DNA from: Verrucomicrobium sp.
Lineage (GTDB): Bacteria; Verrucomicrobiota; Verrucomicrobiia; Methylacidiphilales; UBA1321
Direction of reading: 5' to 3'
DNA length: 64,000 nucleotides
Assembly: GCA_017849585.1 (NCBI GenBank)
Contig: JAFIGT010000034.1
Location: forward strand, 43,971-107,970
In this document: in pieces, positions 1 to 7,839 of the stretch
How positions within the stretch are numbered: position 1 is the first letter of the stretch
How the letters are laid out: every line of letters begins with the position of its first letter
Notes under the pieces: model-generated
Seen by the model: the letters and a program-made list of their open reading frames with translations, nothing else
The model's database searches: none
Told to the model about the DNA's origin: nothing
Program-made: the position numbers and the translations under genes

Positions 1-644
1 GGAACATCAGATGCGGGGATTTCGTAGGCGATGCGGATATCATGAGCGATCAGTGCGTCGGTCTTGTAGACGAAGCCAATGCCCACCCGGTCGGCCTCCA
101 CTGCCGCGAGGGTGCTCCGGGCATTGCTGGTGATCAGGAGCCGGGATTCCAGGGCTTTCCAGATTCGGTATTTCTCCAAGTATTGGCGGCCATGAATACC
201 TGAGGCCACATTCATCGGATCGCCGATGGCAATGCGTCCGGTTTTGGGTTGCAGCAAATCTGCGGCTTTTTGAATGACGAGCGGACTGGATTTGTTGACG
301 ATGATCACCAGGGTGCTGGCGAGCCAATCGCGCCGCGTGTCGGGCCGGATCAGGTTTTTCTTTTGCAACTCGTCCATCCATTTGGTGTCGGCGCAGATGA
401 AGAGATCGCAGGGCACGCCCATGGAAATCTGGCGCGCGAGCTGATCGGAGCCGGCAAAGTTGAGCCGGATTTTCCGGCCCAGTGTGCCTTCATGGAGATT
501 GGCGATTTCCGTGAGCGCTTCCGTCAATCCGATGGAAGAGAAGACGCGCAATTCCCCTTGATTTTTCTGGCCGGCCCAGGAAAAGAGGGTGGACGCCAAG
601 ACGATGAAGAAAACCCCCGAGGCCCGTAAGAGCACCTGCAGCAT
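1..644 (-). CDS. modA: Molybdate ABC transporter substrate-binding protein ModA (3' end outside window)
   Basis: Reading the minus strand from an ATG at 642-644 gives an uninterrupted frame to the window edge (about 214 residues). It starts with a short hydrophobic signal peptide ending near FSWAGQ. The body has the ModA/periplasmic-binding type II pattern: LRVFSSIGLTEAL near the N-terminus, a NFAGSDQLARQI segment that lines the oxyanion pocket, VPCDLFICAD, and GRIAIGDP followed by a conserved alanine/tyrosine region. ModA binds molybdate or tungstate in the periplasm for ModBC import. The C-terminus and any modB lie beyond position 1. It starts 48 bases after the GH106 gene on the same strand, so co-transcription is possible. 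The family is recognised from sequence pattern only. Confidence 0.85.
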   Translation of the reverse strand, partial: MLQVLLRASGVFFIVLASTLFSWAGQKNQGELRVFSSIGLTEALTEIANLHEGTLGRKIRLNFAGSDQLARQISMGVPCDLFICADTKWMDELQKKNLIRPDTRRDWLASTLVIIVNKSSPLVIQKAADLLQPKTGRIAIGDPMNVASGIHGRQYLEKYRIWKALESRLLITSNARSTLAAVEADRVGIGFVYKTDALIAHDIRIAYEIPASDV

Positions 645-692
645 GCGTCTTTATATCATCTATCCGCGGGAGAGGGAGGTAAAAAACGCGCG

Positions 693-3600
693 TCATTGTT
701 TTTTTCGCACATCGGGCCGGGCTTCGAGTTGAATCGGGCCGAGCAGGCCGCTTTTTTCGCGGGTGAGTTTTTGGTCGATCCACGCCTTGCGGTCCCATGT
801 GGTGAAGGTGGTGCGCTCTGTCTTGGGGAGAGCCTCGTCGGCGAGGAGGCGATTGAAGGCGGTATTGGCCACCTCGATTTCGAGCGTATTGCGTCCGGGC
901 CGGATGGCGCGGCTCGCTTCCAGCCGCCATGGGGCTCGCCAAAGCGTGCCGAGGCGCTGGCCATTGAGCGTCACCCGAGCGACTCGGGCCACTTCGCCCA
1001 GATTCAGGGTGATGGAGGCATCCGAGCTGGGAAAATCAGCCGGTAAACTAAATTCCGTCTGATAGACGGCGATGCCCGAGTAATCCTGAATCTGTGGGTC
1101 GGACAATTCTGTCCACGATTGTGGTGGCTGCAACGGTTGTGCCGGCACGCCGGGTAATCCTTTGAAGGTTATCGTGAAGGGCGACTGGATCGCAAAGGTT
1201 CGAACGGCGCCTGTCGGAGGTCCAGCCAGTGACGCTCCGGGCGACAGCACGACATACAGCGTGCGTCGTGCCTCGATCGGCAACGAGAAGGTGAGCGATT
1301 CCTTTTCCCGGCGCACTTCCGCGATTGATTCCGCGCGGCCCGTCACCGGGTCCCACACCGAGGCGGTGCGATTGGTTCCGTCGCGCAGTGTTACTGAAAA
1401 TACCGCGGCCTTTTCGTTGGGATTGAAGAGGCCGAACAAATCCACGGCTCCAGCGCGGCGATGTTGCGACATCAGCGCCTTGCCTTCGGCCGGAGCGGGG
1501 CTCGTGACGTCGGGTTGATAGGCGATCTCGCGGAACAATTTTTCGGTATCTCCCGCGGAGTACAGTTTACCTTTGCCGACATTCTTGGGAGAGGGAACCG
1601 CTCCCGCGGCGCCCCAGACGGAAAGCGCGGTTGCTTCGATGCGGCGATCCTGCTCTGCGTGATCCGACCAGCCCGGCGCTTTGCCGGGCCGGGAGGCGGC
1701 GATGATCGCGCCATCCTGTACCAGACGCGCGAGCGTTTCCACCGTCTCGGCCCGCAACCGGGTGGAAGGCACCAGCAGGGCGTGATAACGGTCCGTGCCA
1801 TGGAGCGTCAGTTTGCCGTCCACTACTTTGAGTTGATTTAGGGCCACCCGGTCGATGCGCAGGGAGCGTGCACCGGGAGGTAGCTTGAGAGAGCCCGGTC
1901 CCGGTCGCGGCATGCTGTCGCCGTAATAGATCAGCACGTCATAGACTGGAACGCTGGTTTGCAGGAGATATTGCGCGCGGCTGATTTCGCGCAGCCAGTC
2001 GCCGATCATCGGCCACCACGGCACAAGCCGGTTGAATGCCTGTCCATGCCGGCCCAGCGTCCAACCGGGAGCTTTGTCGGCGGGTTGATGCACGTAGCTG
2101 TGCAGGACGAAGCGGTTGAAACCCCACAACAATGCATGATCGCCGAGGTACCCGTAATCACCGGGTGTCCGGCGATAATCGGCGGTCCACGATGTGAACG
2201 CTTCCGCGCCGACCACGGGCTTGCCTGTCACGAAGGCGGCTTCCGGTACGGCCGATTTACGGGGAGCTTCATCGGGGGGCGGTGGAATGGTGAGGTCGGG
2301 TTTGTCGGACCAGAATTCGTCCATCGGTTGGTCGACGAGCCGCGCGATGGCGAAGAGATCAAGCGAAGGCGGTGCGCTGTCGGAAAGTTCGGCGGCGAAT
2401 TCGATCTTGCGCGCGTGCAACAATTCGGCGTTGCGGCCAAAGAAGCGTTCCGTGATCAGGTCGGCGATCGTCTCGCGAAAATCGTTCAGGAATCGCTCCG
2501 TCTCCTCGCGCGAACCGAACACTTCGCCGGCGAAAACCGACAGGTAGGGCAGGAGCGCGTAGTGACGGCGGCGCTGGAATTCCTCGGCAAAATCGTCGGT
2601 CCAGTTTTGTCGTCCCACTTCCCAGCTATCGAGCAGCACGGTGTCCAGCACGCCGCGTTGCGCGGCCGGGATCGCATCGATCAGCCGCTGTATGTACGCC
2701 TGGAAATGCAGGTCGGTCGCGGCCACGCTCATCTTGTCACTTTCCAATCCTTTTCCGCCCGTCGGCGGTACGCTGCTCCCTTTGCCGGTGGTGGTGAAAC
2801 CGAATCGCACCACGCGCCATGTCCCGGCCGGAGCGTTCCAATTCAGATGTCCATTTTTCGTTTGAGAGGTGAGGTCGATGACCTGCGCGGCTTGGATGGG
2901 TGCGCTCTCGCCCTTGGCCCAATTCGGCGTGCCGGGACTGCTGGAGTCGGCGGTTTGCTGCGCGAGGTTGAGTAGCTCACACGACCATTGCGGAGCCTCG
3001 GTTCCATTGAGCAGTTCCACTTCCGACATCTGCACGTTGCGAAAGGTCAGCCATCCCTCCACCGGGCCGAGGATTTCCCATTCGAGCGTGATTTTCGCGG
3101 CCTTGATCGTGGGGAAGGGAATGGTCAGGGCGTTGTTGAATTTGTGTCCGATTATCTCGGTTTCGTAGGCGACCGCGCCATCGGCGGTGACGCGCAAACG
3201 CATCTTGTTTCCGGGCGGTTCATGTACTTTCCAGCGGATGAAGAATTGGGCCCGGTTGCATTCATGTGGCGCGGGGAAAGTGAAATCGAGCCGCCATTTC
3301 GTGGTCTCCTCCGTTTCGGCCCCGGTGGCTGGGTTGCCATCGAAGAAAAGCTGGCTTGGAAGGCTCTGCCCGTTGGATTGGGCGGTGCAACCCTTCATGT
3401 TCGACGGTGCGCGATTGACCGGCCAGGCCAGCACGGCGATGTCCTTGGACCAATTTTGCGTCGCGGGCAGGGGGGGTAAATCCAGATCCACCGTTTGACC
3501 ACCCGTGATGATTTCGTGGGACCACACCACGCGCTTCATCGAATGCTCGGGCTTGATCCAGGGTCCGCCGGTCGCACTCCAGCCGGGACCAAGGTGCGTG

Positions 3601-3944
3601 CCGAGCTTCACGCCGATCCGATTGGCCTCTTCCGCGGTGTAGCGCCACAGCTCGAACCACTTGTCGCTCAAAAACGGGCTGACGGGTCCCTCTGCGGCCA
3701 TGCTGACGGCGAGAATGGTGGCGCGCGGAATGCCCTGGTCGCGCATCGCTTGCAGATCTTTCGTCACGCCCTCCTTGCTCAGATTTCCGTTGAGCCAATG
3801 CCACCACGTCTCAACGCCGTATTGTGCGGAGGGGGTGGTGAAGGTGGCCGCATCGGGCCAGTTGGCGAGAGTGGACGATTCGGCACCTGAGACAATCCCC
3901 CAACCCGAGACGAGAAAGAACGACAACAAACACGCGAGTCGCAT
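693..3944 (-). CDS. Secreted GH106-like alpha-L-rhamnosidase
   Basis: This encodes about 1083 residues, the usual size for GH106 enzymes. I place the start at the ATG at 3942-3944 because it opens directly into a signal peptide (MRLACLLSFFLVSGWG, cleavage near SGAES); an upstream in-frame ATG at 3980 would add 12 non-signal-like residues. The N-terminal catalytic region has the family-typical WWHWLNGNLSKEG block followed by GIPRATILAV and LGTHLGPGWSATGGPW. The C-terminal part is beta-rich and includes a galactose-binding-like fold around LNGQRLGTLWRAPWR. GH106 enzymes release alpha-L-rhamnose from plant polysaccharides such as rhamnogalacturonan, so the gene fits a polysaccharide-degrading lifestyle. 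The exact substrate cannot be read from sequence. A 13-base palindrome lies in its promoter region. Confidence 0.85.
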   Translation of the reverse strand: MRLACLLSFFLVSGWGIVSGAESSTLANWPDAATFTTPSAQYGVETWWHWLNGNLSKEGVTKDLQAMRDQGIPRATILAVSMAAEGPVSPFLSDKWFELWRYTAEEANRIGVKLGTHLGPGWSATGGPWIKPEHSMKRVVWSHEIITGGQTVDLDLPPLPATQNWSKDIAVLAWPVNRAPSNMKGCTAQSNGQSLPSQLFFDGNPATGAETEETTKWRLDFTFPAPHECNRAQFFIRWKVHEPPGNKMRLRVTADGAVAYETEIIGHKFNNALTIPFPTIKAAKITLEWEILGPVEGWLTFRNVQMSEVELLNGTEAPQWSCELLNLAQQTADSSSPGTPNWAKGESAPIQAAQVIDLTSQTKNGHLNWNAPAGTWRVVRFGFTTTGKGSSVPPTGGKGLESDKMSVAATDLHFQAYIQRLIDAIPAAQRGVLDTVLLDSWEVGRQNWTDDFAEEFQRRRHYALLPYLSVFAGEVFGSREETERFLNDFRETIADLITERFFGRNAELLHARKIEFAAELSDSAPPSLDLFAIARLVDQPMDEFWSDKPDLTIPPPPDEAPRKSAVPEAAFVTGKPVVGAEAFTSWTADYRRTPGDYGYLGDHALLWGFNRFVLHSYVHQPADKAPGWTLGRHGQAFNRLVPWWPMIGDWLREISRAQYLLQTSVPVYDVLIYYGDSMPRPGPGSLKLPPGARSLRIDRVALNQLKVVDGKLTLHGTDRYHALLVPSTRLRAETVETLARLVQDGAIIAASRPGKAPGWSDHAEQDRRIEATALSVWGAAGAVPSPKNVGKGKLYSAGDTEKLFREIAYQPDVTSPAPAEGKALMSQHRRAGAVDLFGLFNPNEKAAVFSVTLRDGTNRTASVWDPVTGRAESIAEVRREKESLTFSLPIEARRTLYVVLSPGASLAGPPTGAVRTFAIQSPFTITFKGLPGVPAQPLQPPQSWTELSDPQIQDYSGIAVYQTEFSLPADFPSSDASITLNLGEVARVARVTLNGQRLGTLWRAPWRLEASRAIRPGRNTLEIEVANTAFNRLLADEALPKTERTTFTTWDRKAWIDQKLTREKSGLLGPIQLEARPDVRKKQ

Positions 3945-3993
3945 GGATGTGTTATAAATGTAATTGTGACACAGGCGCAAGTATATATACGCA

Positions 3994-4006
3994 TTTGTCA
4001 GACAAA
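3994..4006. promoter_or_regulatory. Palindromic operator candidate upstream of the GH106 gene
   Basis: TTTGTCAGACAAA is a perfect 6+1+6 palindrome about 50 bases upstream of the GH106 start. On the minus strand it sits inside an 18-base spacer between TTGTGA (-35-like) and TATATA (-10-like), the classic place for a repressor site. A sugar-responsive regulator is an inference; no regulator gene is adjacent. Confidence 0.4.
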
Positions 4007-4060
4007 TTCACAAACAAAAACATGGAATCGCCTATCCCGTTGTCGAAAAGAGGCTAACGC

Positions 4061-4897
4061 TCAGTTTTGATGGCTCTCGATGCAGGCGTAGGCGGCGTGA
4101 TTATGGATGCTTTCCATGTTCTCCGCTTCCACCTTGTACCAGGTAATGTCGGGGTGCTGGTTGCACCGCAGGGCCACGTTTCGCACGAGATCTTCCACGA
4201 ACACGGGATTATCGTAGGCGCGTTCCGTCACGGCCTTTTCGTCGGGCCGTTTGAGGAGCGAGAAGATCTCGCTGCTGGCGCTCGCTTCGATGAGGGCAAT
4301 CATGTCCTCGATCCAGATGGTCTTGGCCATGCGGACGGAAAGGGTGACGTAGCCGCGCTGATTATGCGCGCCGTAGGCACTGATCGCCTTCGAACACGGG
4401 CATAGCGTGGTGACGGGGACGGTGACGGTCACGGTGTAGGAGATCTCCTTGCCGTAGGCTTCCGCATCGAATCGGGCCACGTAATCCACCAATCCCTTGG
4501 CCTTCGTTACGGGGGCTTCCTTCTCGATGAAGTAGGGGAATTCCATCGTGATGTGGGCCGCCTCGGCGTGCAGCTTCTTTTGCAGTTCCCTCAGCATGAC
4601 CGGGAGATTGTCGATGTGGACGAGGCGTCCGTGCGCGTTGAGCACTTCCACGAATCGGCTCATGTGCGTTCCCTTGAATTGATGCGGTAGATCGACGGTC
4701 AGATCGAACTTCGCAATCGTGTGTTGCTTCACGCATGCCTTATCCAGCACCTCGATGGGGTAGCTCAGGCCACGCACGCCGACCTTGTCAATTTTCAACT
4801 GGCGGGTGTCCTGCTGATTCTGGCAATCGGCCAGCGGCGTGGTGGCGCTGGGGTGGCTGGCTTGGGGAGACGTGGGAGTGGCCATAGGAATAGTCAC
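4061..4897 (-). CDS. folE2: GTP cyclohydrolase FolE2 (GCYH-IB)
   Basis: FolE2 converts GTP to 7,8-dihydroneopterin triphosphate, the first step of folate and queuosine-type pterin synthesis, using a metal other than the strictly Zn-dependent FolE. The 278-residue frame carries the family signatures: DKVGVRGLSYPI near the N-terminus, GTHMSRFVEVL, and the metal/substrate block TTLCPCSKAISAYGAHNQRG, where the Cys and His are expected ligands. The C-terminal PVFVEDLVRNVALR is also typical. An in-frame ATG at 4883-4885 would remove four residues, and either start is possible. The first 30 residues are low-complexity and probably disordered. It is divergent from tspO over a 66-base gap, so the two promoters overlap there. 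Confidence 0.92.
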   Translation of the reverse strand: MTIPMATPTSPQASHPSATTPLADCQNQQDTRQLKIDKVGVRGLSYPIEVLDKACVKQHTIAKFDLTVDLPHQFKGTHMSRFVEVLNAHGRLVHIDNLPVMLRELQKKLHAEAAHITMEFPYFIEKEAPVTKAKGLVDYVARFDAEAYGKEISYTVTVTVPVTTLCPCSKAISAYGAHNQRGYVTLSVRMAKTIWIEDMIALIEASASSEIFSLLKRPDEKAVTERAYDNPVFVEDLVRNVALRCNQHPDITWYKVEAENMESIHNHAAYACIESHQN

Positions 4898-4963
4898 TAT
4901 AGCAGAAGTCGAAAAGAAGCCAATCGTTGCGCAATGTATAAGGAGGGGCGTACTATTAGCAGC

Positions 4964-5458
4964 ATGTCAATGAAACGGCCTTATCTTTCGGGCGTGATGG
5001 CGTTGGGGGTCTCGTTGGCGATTGTTTTTCTCGTCGCTGCGCTGGGTGGGGCGGTGACGGCTTCCTCCGTTCACGACTGGTATCCCACCCTGGCCAAACC
5101 GGTGTGGACTCCCCCTGCGTGGGTGTTTGGTCCCGCGTGGAGCACGCTCTATCTACTCATGGCCATTGCGTCGTGGTTGGTGTGGCAGCGGCGAGGGGAA
5201 ACCTTGGTGGGCCCCGCGCTCCGCTGGTATGGCGTGCAACTTGTCCTCAATGCCATGTGGTCGATTCTCTTCTTCGGATTACGTTCACCGGGAGTTGCGA
5301 TGATGGAAATTCTGTTTCTCTGGTGCGCAATTCTCGCCACCGTAGTCACCTTTCACCGCGTGCGACCACTTGCCGCGTGGTTGCTCGTGCCCTATCTGTT
5401 GTGGAGTACTTTTGCGGCCGCGCTCAACGGAGCCGTGTGGTGGTTGAATCGCGCTTGA
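4964..5458 (+). CDS. tspO: TspO/MBR family membrane protein
   Basis: This is a 164-residue integral membrane protein with five predicted transmembrane segments. The TspO core is visible: W-Y-P-T-L-A-K-P-W-T-P-P followed by FGPAWSTLYLLMA, and a later segment QLVLNAMWSILFFGLRSPG. TspO proteins bind tetrapyrroles such as haem and protoporphyrin and affect stress responses. I start at the ATG at 4964 because the family N-terminus begins there; the frame stays open upstream but that part resembles nothing. A purine-rich GGAGG lies at 4942-4946, which is farther than normal from the start. No signal peptide is needed. Confidence 0.9.
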   Translation: MSMKRPYLSGVMALGVSLAIVFLVAALGGAVTASSVHDWYPTLAKPVWTPPAWVFGPAWSTLYLLMAIASWLVWQRRGETLVGPALRWYGVQLVLNAMWSILFFGLRSPGVAMMEILFLWCAILATVVTFHRVRPLAAWLLVPYLLWSTFAAALNGAVWWLNRA

Positions 5459-5508
5459 ATCCGCCATTGCCTCGGTTTGAGCCTCTGCTAATACAGAGAG
5501 ACTCATTT

Positions 5509-6054
5509 ATGACGATACCGGGTTTCAAGGCGGGGTGGAGATTGGCATATCTGTTTCTTTTCGTGTGGGGAGGTATCGTGGCCTTGCGGGGGGAATCGTT
5601 TGAGGCGATGACCTACCACACCGAGAAGGACATTACGGGGACGATTTCGGGTGAGTACACAGTCGATTCCCAGCGCATCATCGTCCGCGTAAAAAAGGGC
5701 AGCTATACTTGGCACAGTGTCAACGGAGTGCCACGCAAAAAGATCGTGAAGATCAATGTCTGGCTCGCGCGTTGGAAGGAAGACCGCAGCGCGATTGAGT
5801 ATCTGACCTCGAGCGATAGTGTCACGATCAATAAGACCGTCGAAGACAACGAAACGCTCGCCGTGGGTACCTATAAGTTTACCCTCACCACGAGCCAATG
5901 GAGCATGCCGGAGCTTAGCCGGATGTGGGTGGCGATCTGTATTGCAGATGCCGATATGGATGCCTTGCCAGGTATCTCGAAATATCATGCTTTTCACATG
6001 ACTCACTATCTGCTCAGCGGGGAATTGACCGGCGTCATCAAACCGAAATCGTAG
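5509..6054 (+). CDS. Small exported protein of unknown function
   Basis: This encodes 181 residues. The ATG at 5509 follows an ACAGAGAG purine run and opens into a signal peptide (residues about 9-27, ending near ALRGES). The mature part is beta-rich with many charged and aromatic residues and ends at VIKPKS. I do not recognise a family. It lies 50 bases after tspO on the same strand but has its own upstream purine-rich site. The frame remains open further 5', overlapping tspO, but that portion is a shadow of tspO. Export to the periplasm is inferred from the signal peptide only. Confidence 0.7.
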   Translation: MTIPGFKAGWRLAYLFLFVWGGIVALRGESFEAMTYHTEKDITGTISGEYTVDSQRIIVRVKKGSYTWHSVNGVPRKKIVKINVWLARWKEDRSAIEYLTSSDSVTINKTVEDNETLAVGTYKFTLTTSQWSMPELSRMWVAICIADADMDALPGISKYHAFHMTHYLLSGELTGVIKPKS

Positions 6055-6132
6055 AGGACAAAACGGACGAAAAAAGCCCCAAGAAACGCTGGACAACACT
6101 CCGAAAATTAGTATAACTTATCTTTGAAAAAT

Positions 6133-6161
6133 TTGACGATTAGGAATACTTCTTCGATAAA
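6133..6161 (+). promoter_or_regulatory. Candidate sigma-70-type promoter for the transcarboxylase/mutase genes
   Basis: TTGACG at 6133-6138 and GATAAA at 6156-6161 are separated by 17 bases in an AT-rich stretch, 26 bases before the start of the 5S-subunit gene. Both boxes match the bacterial consensus at four or five of six positions. This is a pattern match only. Confidence 0.45.
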
Positions 6162-6187
6162 TCATTAACTAAGAGCATCTTTATACT

Positions 6188-7663
6188 ATGAGCGCGACCA
6201 AACCTGTTGTCTTCAATAATACCGTATTGCGCGACGGCCACCAGTCTCTGGCGGCGACCCGCATGACCACCAAGCAAATGCTCCCTGTTGTGGGCGATCT
6301 CGACAGCCTCGGCTTTGGCGCGTTGGAAACCTGGGGTGGTGCCACCATCGATTCGTGCGTTCGTTACCTGAACGAAAATCCGTTTGATCGTCTCGACACG
6401 CTCAAGAAGCTCGCCCCGAAGACCCCGCACATGATGCTCCTGCGCGGCCAGAATCTCCTCCAGTACACCGCGTTCCCCGACGACGTCGTGGAAGCGTTCT
6501 GTGCGATGTCCGCCAAGCATGGCATGGACATCTTCCGTATTTTCGACGCGCTCAACGACACGCGCAACCTGGTCACCGCGATCAAGGCCGTGAAAAAAGC
6601 CGGCAAGCACGCGCAAGGCACGCTCTGTTACACCACCAGCCCGGTGCACACCCTTGAAGCGTTCATCAAGATGGGTGCCGAGTTGCAGGAAATGGGCGCC
6701 GACTCCGTTTGTATCAAGGACATGGCCGGATTGATTTCCCCCTCGATGGCCTATGATCTCGTCAAGGCTCTCAAGGCCAACCTGAAAATTCCGGTTGCTC
6801 TCCACAGCCACAGCACGGCCGGTCAGGCCGCCGCCGCCTACTACGCCGCGACCGAGGCGGGCGTCGACACCATCGACACCTCCATCGTTCCCTTCGCCAA
6901 CGGCACCGGCCAGCCCGACACCGTTCTCATGCTCGCCATGCTCGAGCGCAGCGCCCGCAAACCTTCCTATGATGCCGCCACGCTCCAGCGTGTCCGCGAG
7001 CACATGGAAAAGGTCTACGTCGAAATGAAGGCGTTCACCAGCCCCAGCAATGAAAAGACCGACGCCGACATCCTCGCGTTCCAAGTCCCCGGCGGCATGC
7101 TCTCCAATTTCCGCAACCAGCTCAAGGAACAGGGCATGGCCGACAAGTTCGACGATGTGCTGCGCGAAATCCCCGTTGTGCGCGAAGCGCTCGGCTGGAT
7201 TCCGCTCGTCACCCCGACCTCGCAGATCGTCGGCACACAGGCGATGCTCAACGTCAAGTTTGGCCGCTGGAAGATGCTTTCGCAGCCCGCGATTGACGTC
7301 GCCCTCGGCAAGTACGGCCGCACTCCCGGCAAAGTGGATGCCGCCCTCCTCAAGGAATGCGAGAAGAAGGCCGGCCAGCAGGCTGTGACCGTTCGCGGTG
7401 CCGATCTCCTCGCCCCCGGCATGGACAAGCTCCGCGCCGAAGTGAAGAGCAAGGGCATCGACCCGACCGACGAGAACGTCACGCTCTACGCGATGTTCCC
7501 GCAGGAAGTCGAAAAGCTGTTCAAGAACATTGCCGCAGGCATCAAGCCCTACGACATCGCCCCCGCCCCGGCCAAGAAGGAAGCGACTGGCGGCAAGGCC
7601 TCCAAGTTTGCCCTGTCCGTTGATGGCAAGCGCCACGAAGTGACGGTTGAAGAATTGAATTAG
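6188..7663 (+). CDS. Transcarboxylase 5S-type subunit (pyruvate/oxaloacetate carboxyltransferase)
   Basis: This 491-residue protein has the DRE-TIM-like carboxyltransferase barrel followed by the conserved PYC/OADA domain. Visible motifs are VLRDGHQSLAATRM (metal-binding Asp and substrate residues), ADSVCIKDMAGL (the Lys that is carbamylated in homologues) and VALHSHSTAGQ (metal-ligand histidines). The enzyme moves a carboxyl group between biotin and pyruvate/oxaloacetate. In this cluster its partners are the 12S-type subunit at 16291 and the biotin carrier at 18343, giving methylmalonyl-CoA:pyruvate transcarboxylase or a related decarboxylase. The protein ends with FALSVDGKRHEVTVEELN, which resembles the first beta strands of a biotin-carrier linker but stops before any biotin domain. 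This looks like the remnant of a fused OadA-type ancestor. Confidence 0.9.
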   Translation: MSATKPVVFNNTVLRDGHQSLAATRMTTKQMLPVVGDLDSLGFGALETWGGATIDSCVRYLNENPFDRLDTLKKLAPKTPHMMLLRGQNLLQYTAFPDDVVEAFCAMSAKHGMDIFRIFDALNDTRNLVTAIKAVKKAGKHAQGTLCYTTSPVHTLEAFIKMGAELQEMGADSVCIKDMAGLISPSMAYDLVKALKANLKIPVALHSHSTAGQAAAAYYAATEAGVDTIDTSIVPFANGTGQPDTVLMLAMLERSARKPSYDAATLQRVREHMEKVYVEMKAFTSPSNEKTDADILAFQVPGGMLSNFRNQLKEQGMADKFDDVLREIPVVREALGWIPLVTPTSQIVGTQAMLNVKFGRWKMLSQPAIDVALGKYGRTPGKVDAALLKECEKKAGQQAVTVRGADLLAPGMDKLRAEVKSKGIDPTDENVTLYAMFPQEVEKLFKNIAAGIKPYDIAPAPAKKEATGGKASKFALSVDGKRHEVTVEELN

Positions 7664-7676
7664 TTGCACGTTTGAC

Positions 7677-7835
7677 ATGCAATTTATTTTGATTCCTCAC
7701 GTGCTGAACGGGCAGAATGCCTGGGAGCGTCCCAAACGCGCTCCCAAGCTGAAGAAGAGCGTGCCGTTCCCGATGGAACTCATCGAGACGGCGCGACCGT
7801 TGCGCGATGGTAATCAGAAAAAACAGAATTATTGA
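7677..7835 (+). CDS. Possible 52-residue protein between the 5S and mutA genes
   Basis: An ATG at 7677 opens a 52-codon frame that ends at a TGA (7833-7835) just before the mutA start. The product is basic and proline-rich (it contains WERPKRAPKLKKSVPFP), has no signal peptide or membrane segment, and matches nothing I recognise. It fills nearly all the space between two cluster genes, which favours a real small gene. The alternative is non-coding leader or translational coupling for mutA. No strong ribosome-binding site is visible before it. Confidence 0.4.
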   Translation: MQFILIPHVLNGQNAWERPKRAPKLKKSVPFPMELIETARPLRDGNQKKQNY

Positions 7836-7839
7836 ATTT

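Noticed and set aside
4721..4963. N-terminal extension of TspO
   Set aside because: The frame is open upstream but overlaps folE2 in antisense and has no similarity to TspO proteins.
5104..5508. N-terminal extension of the 181-residue exported protein
   Set aside because: It overlaps tspO in another frame; the signal peptide sets the start at 5509.
6140..7678. 512-codon minus-strand frame opposite the 5S gene
   Set aside because: It is antisense to a well-conserved gene in C-biased DNA, where long false frames are common; it lacks motifs and a ribosome-binding site.
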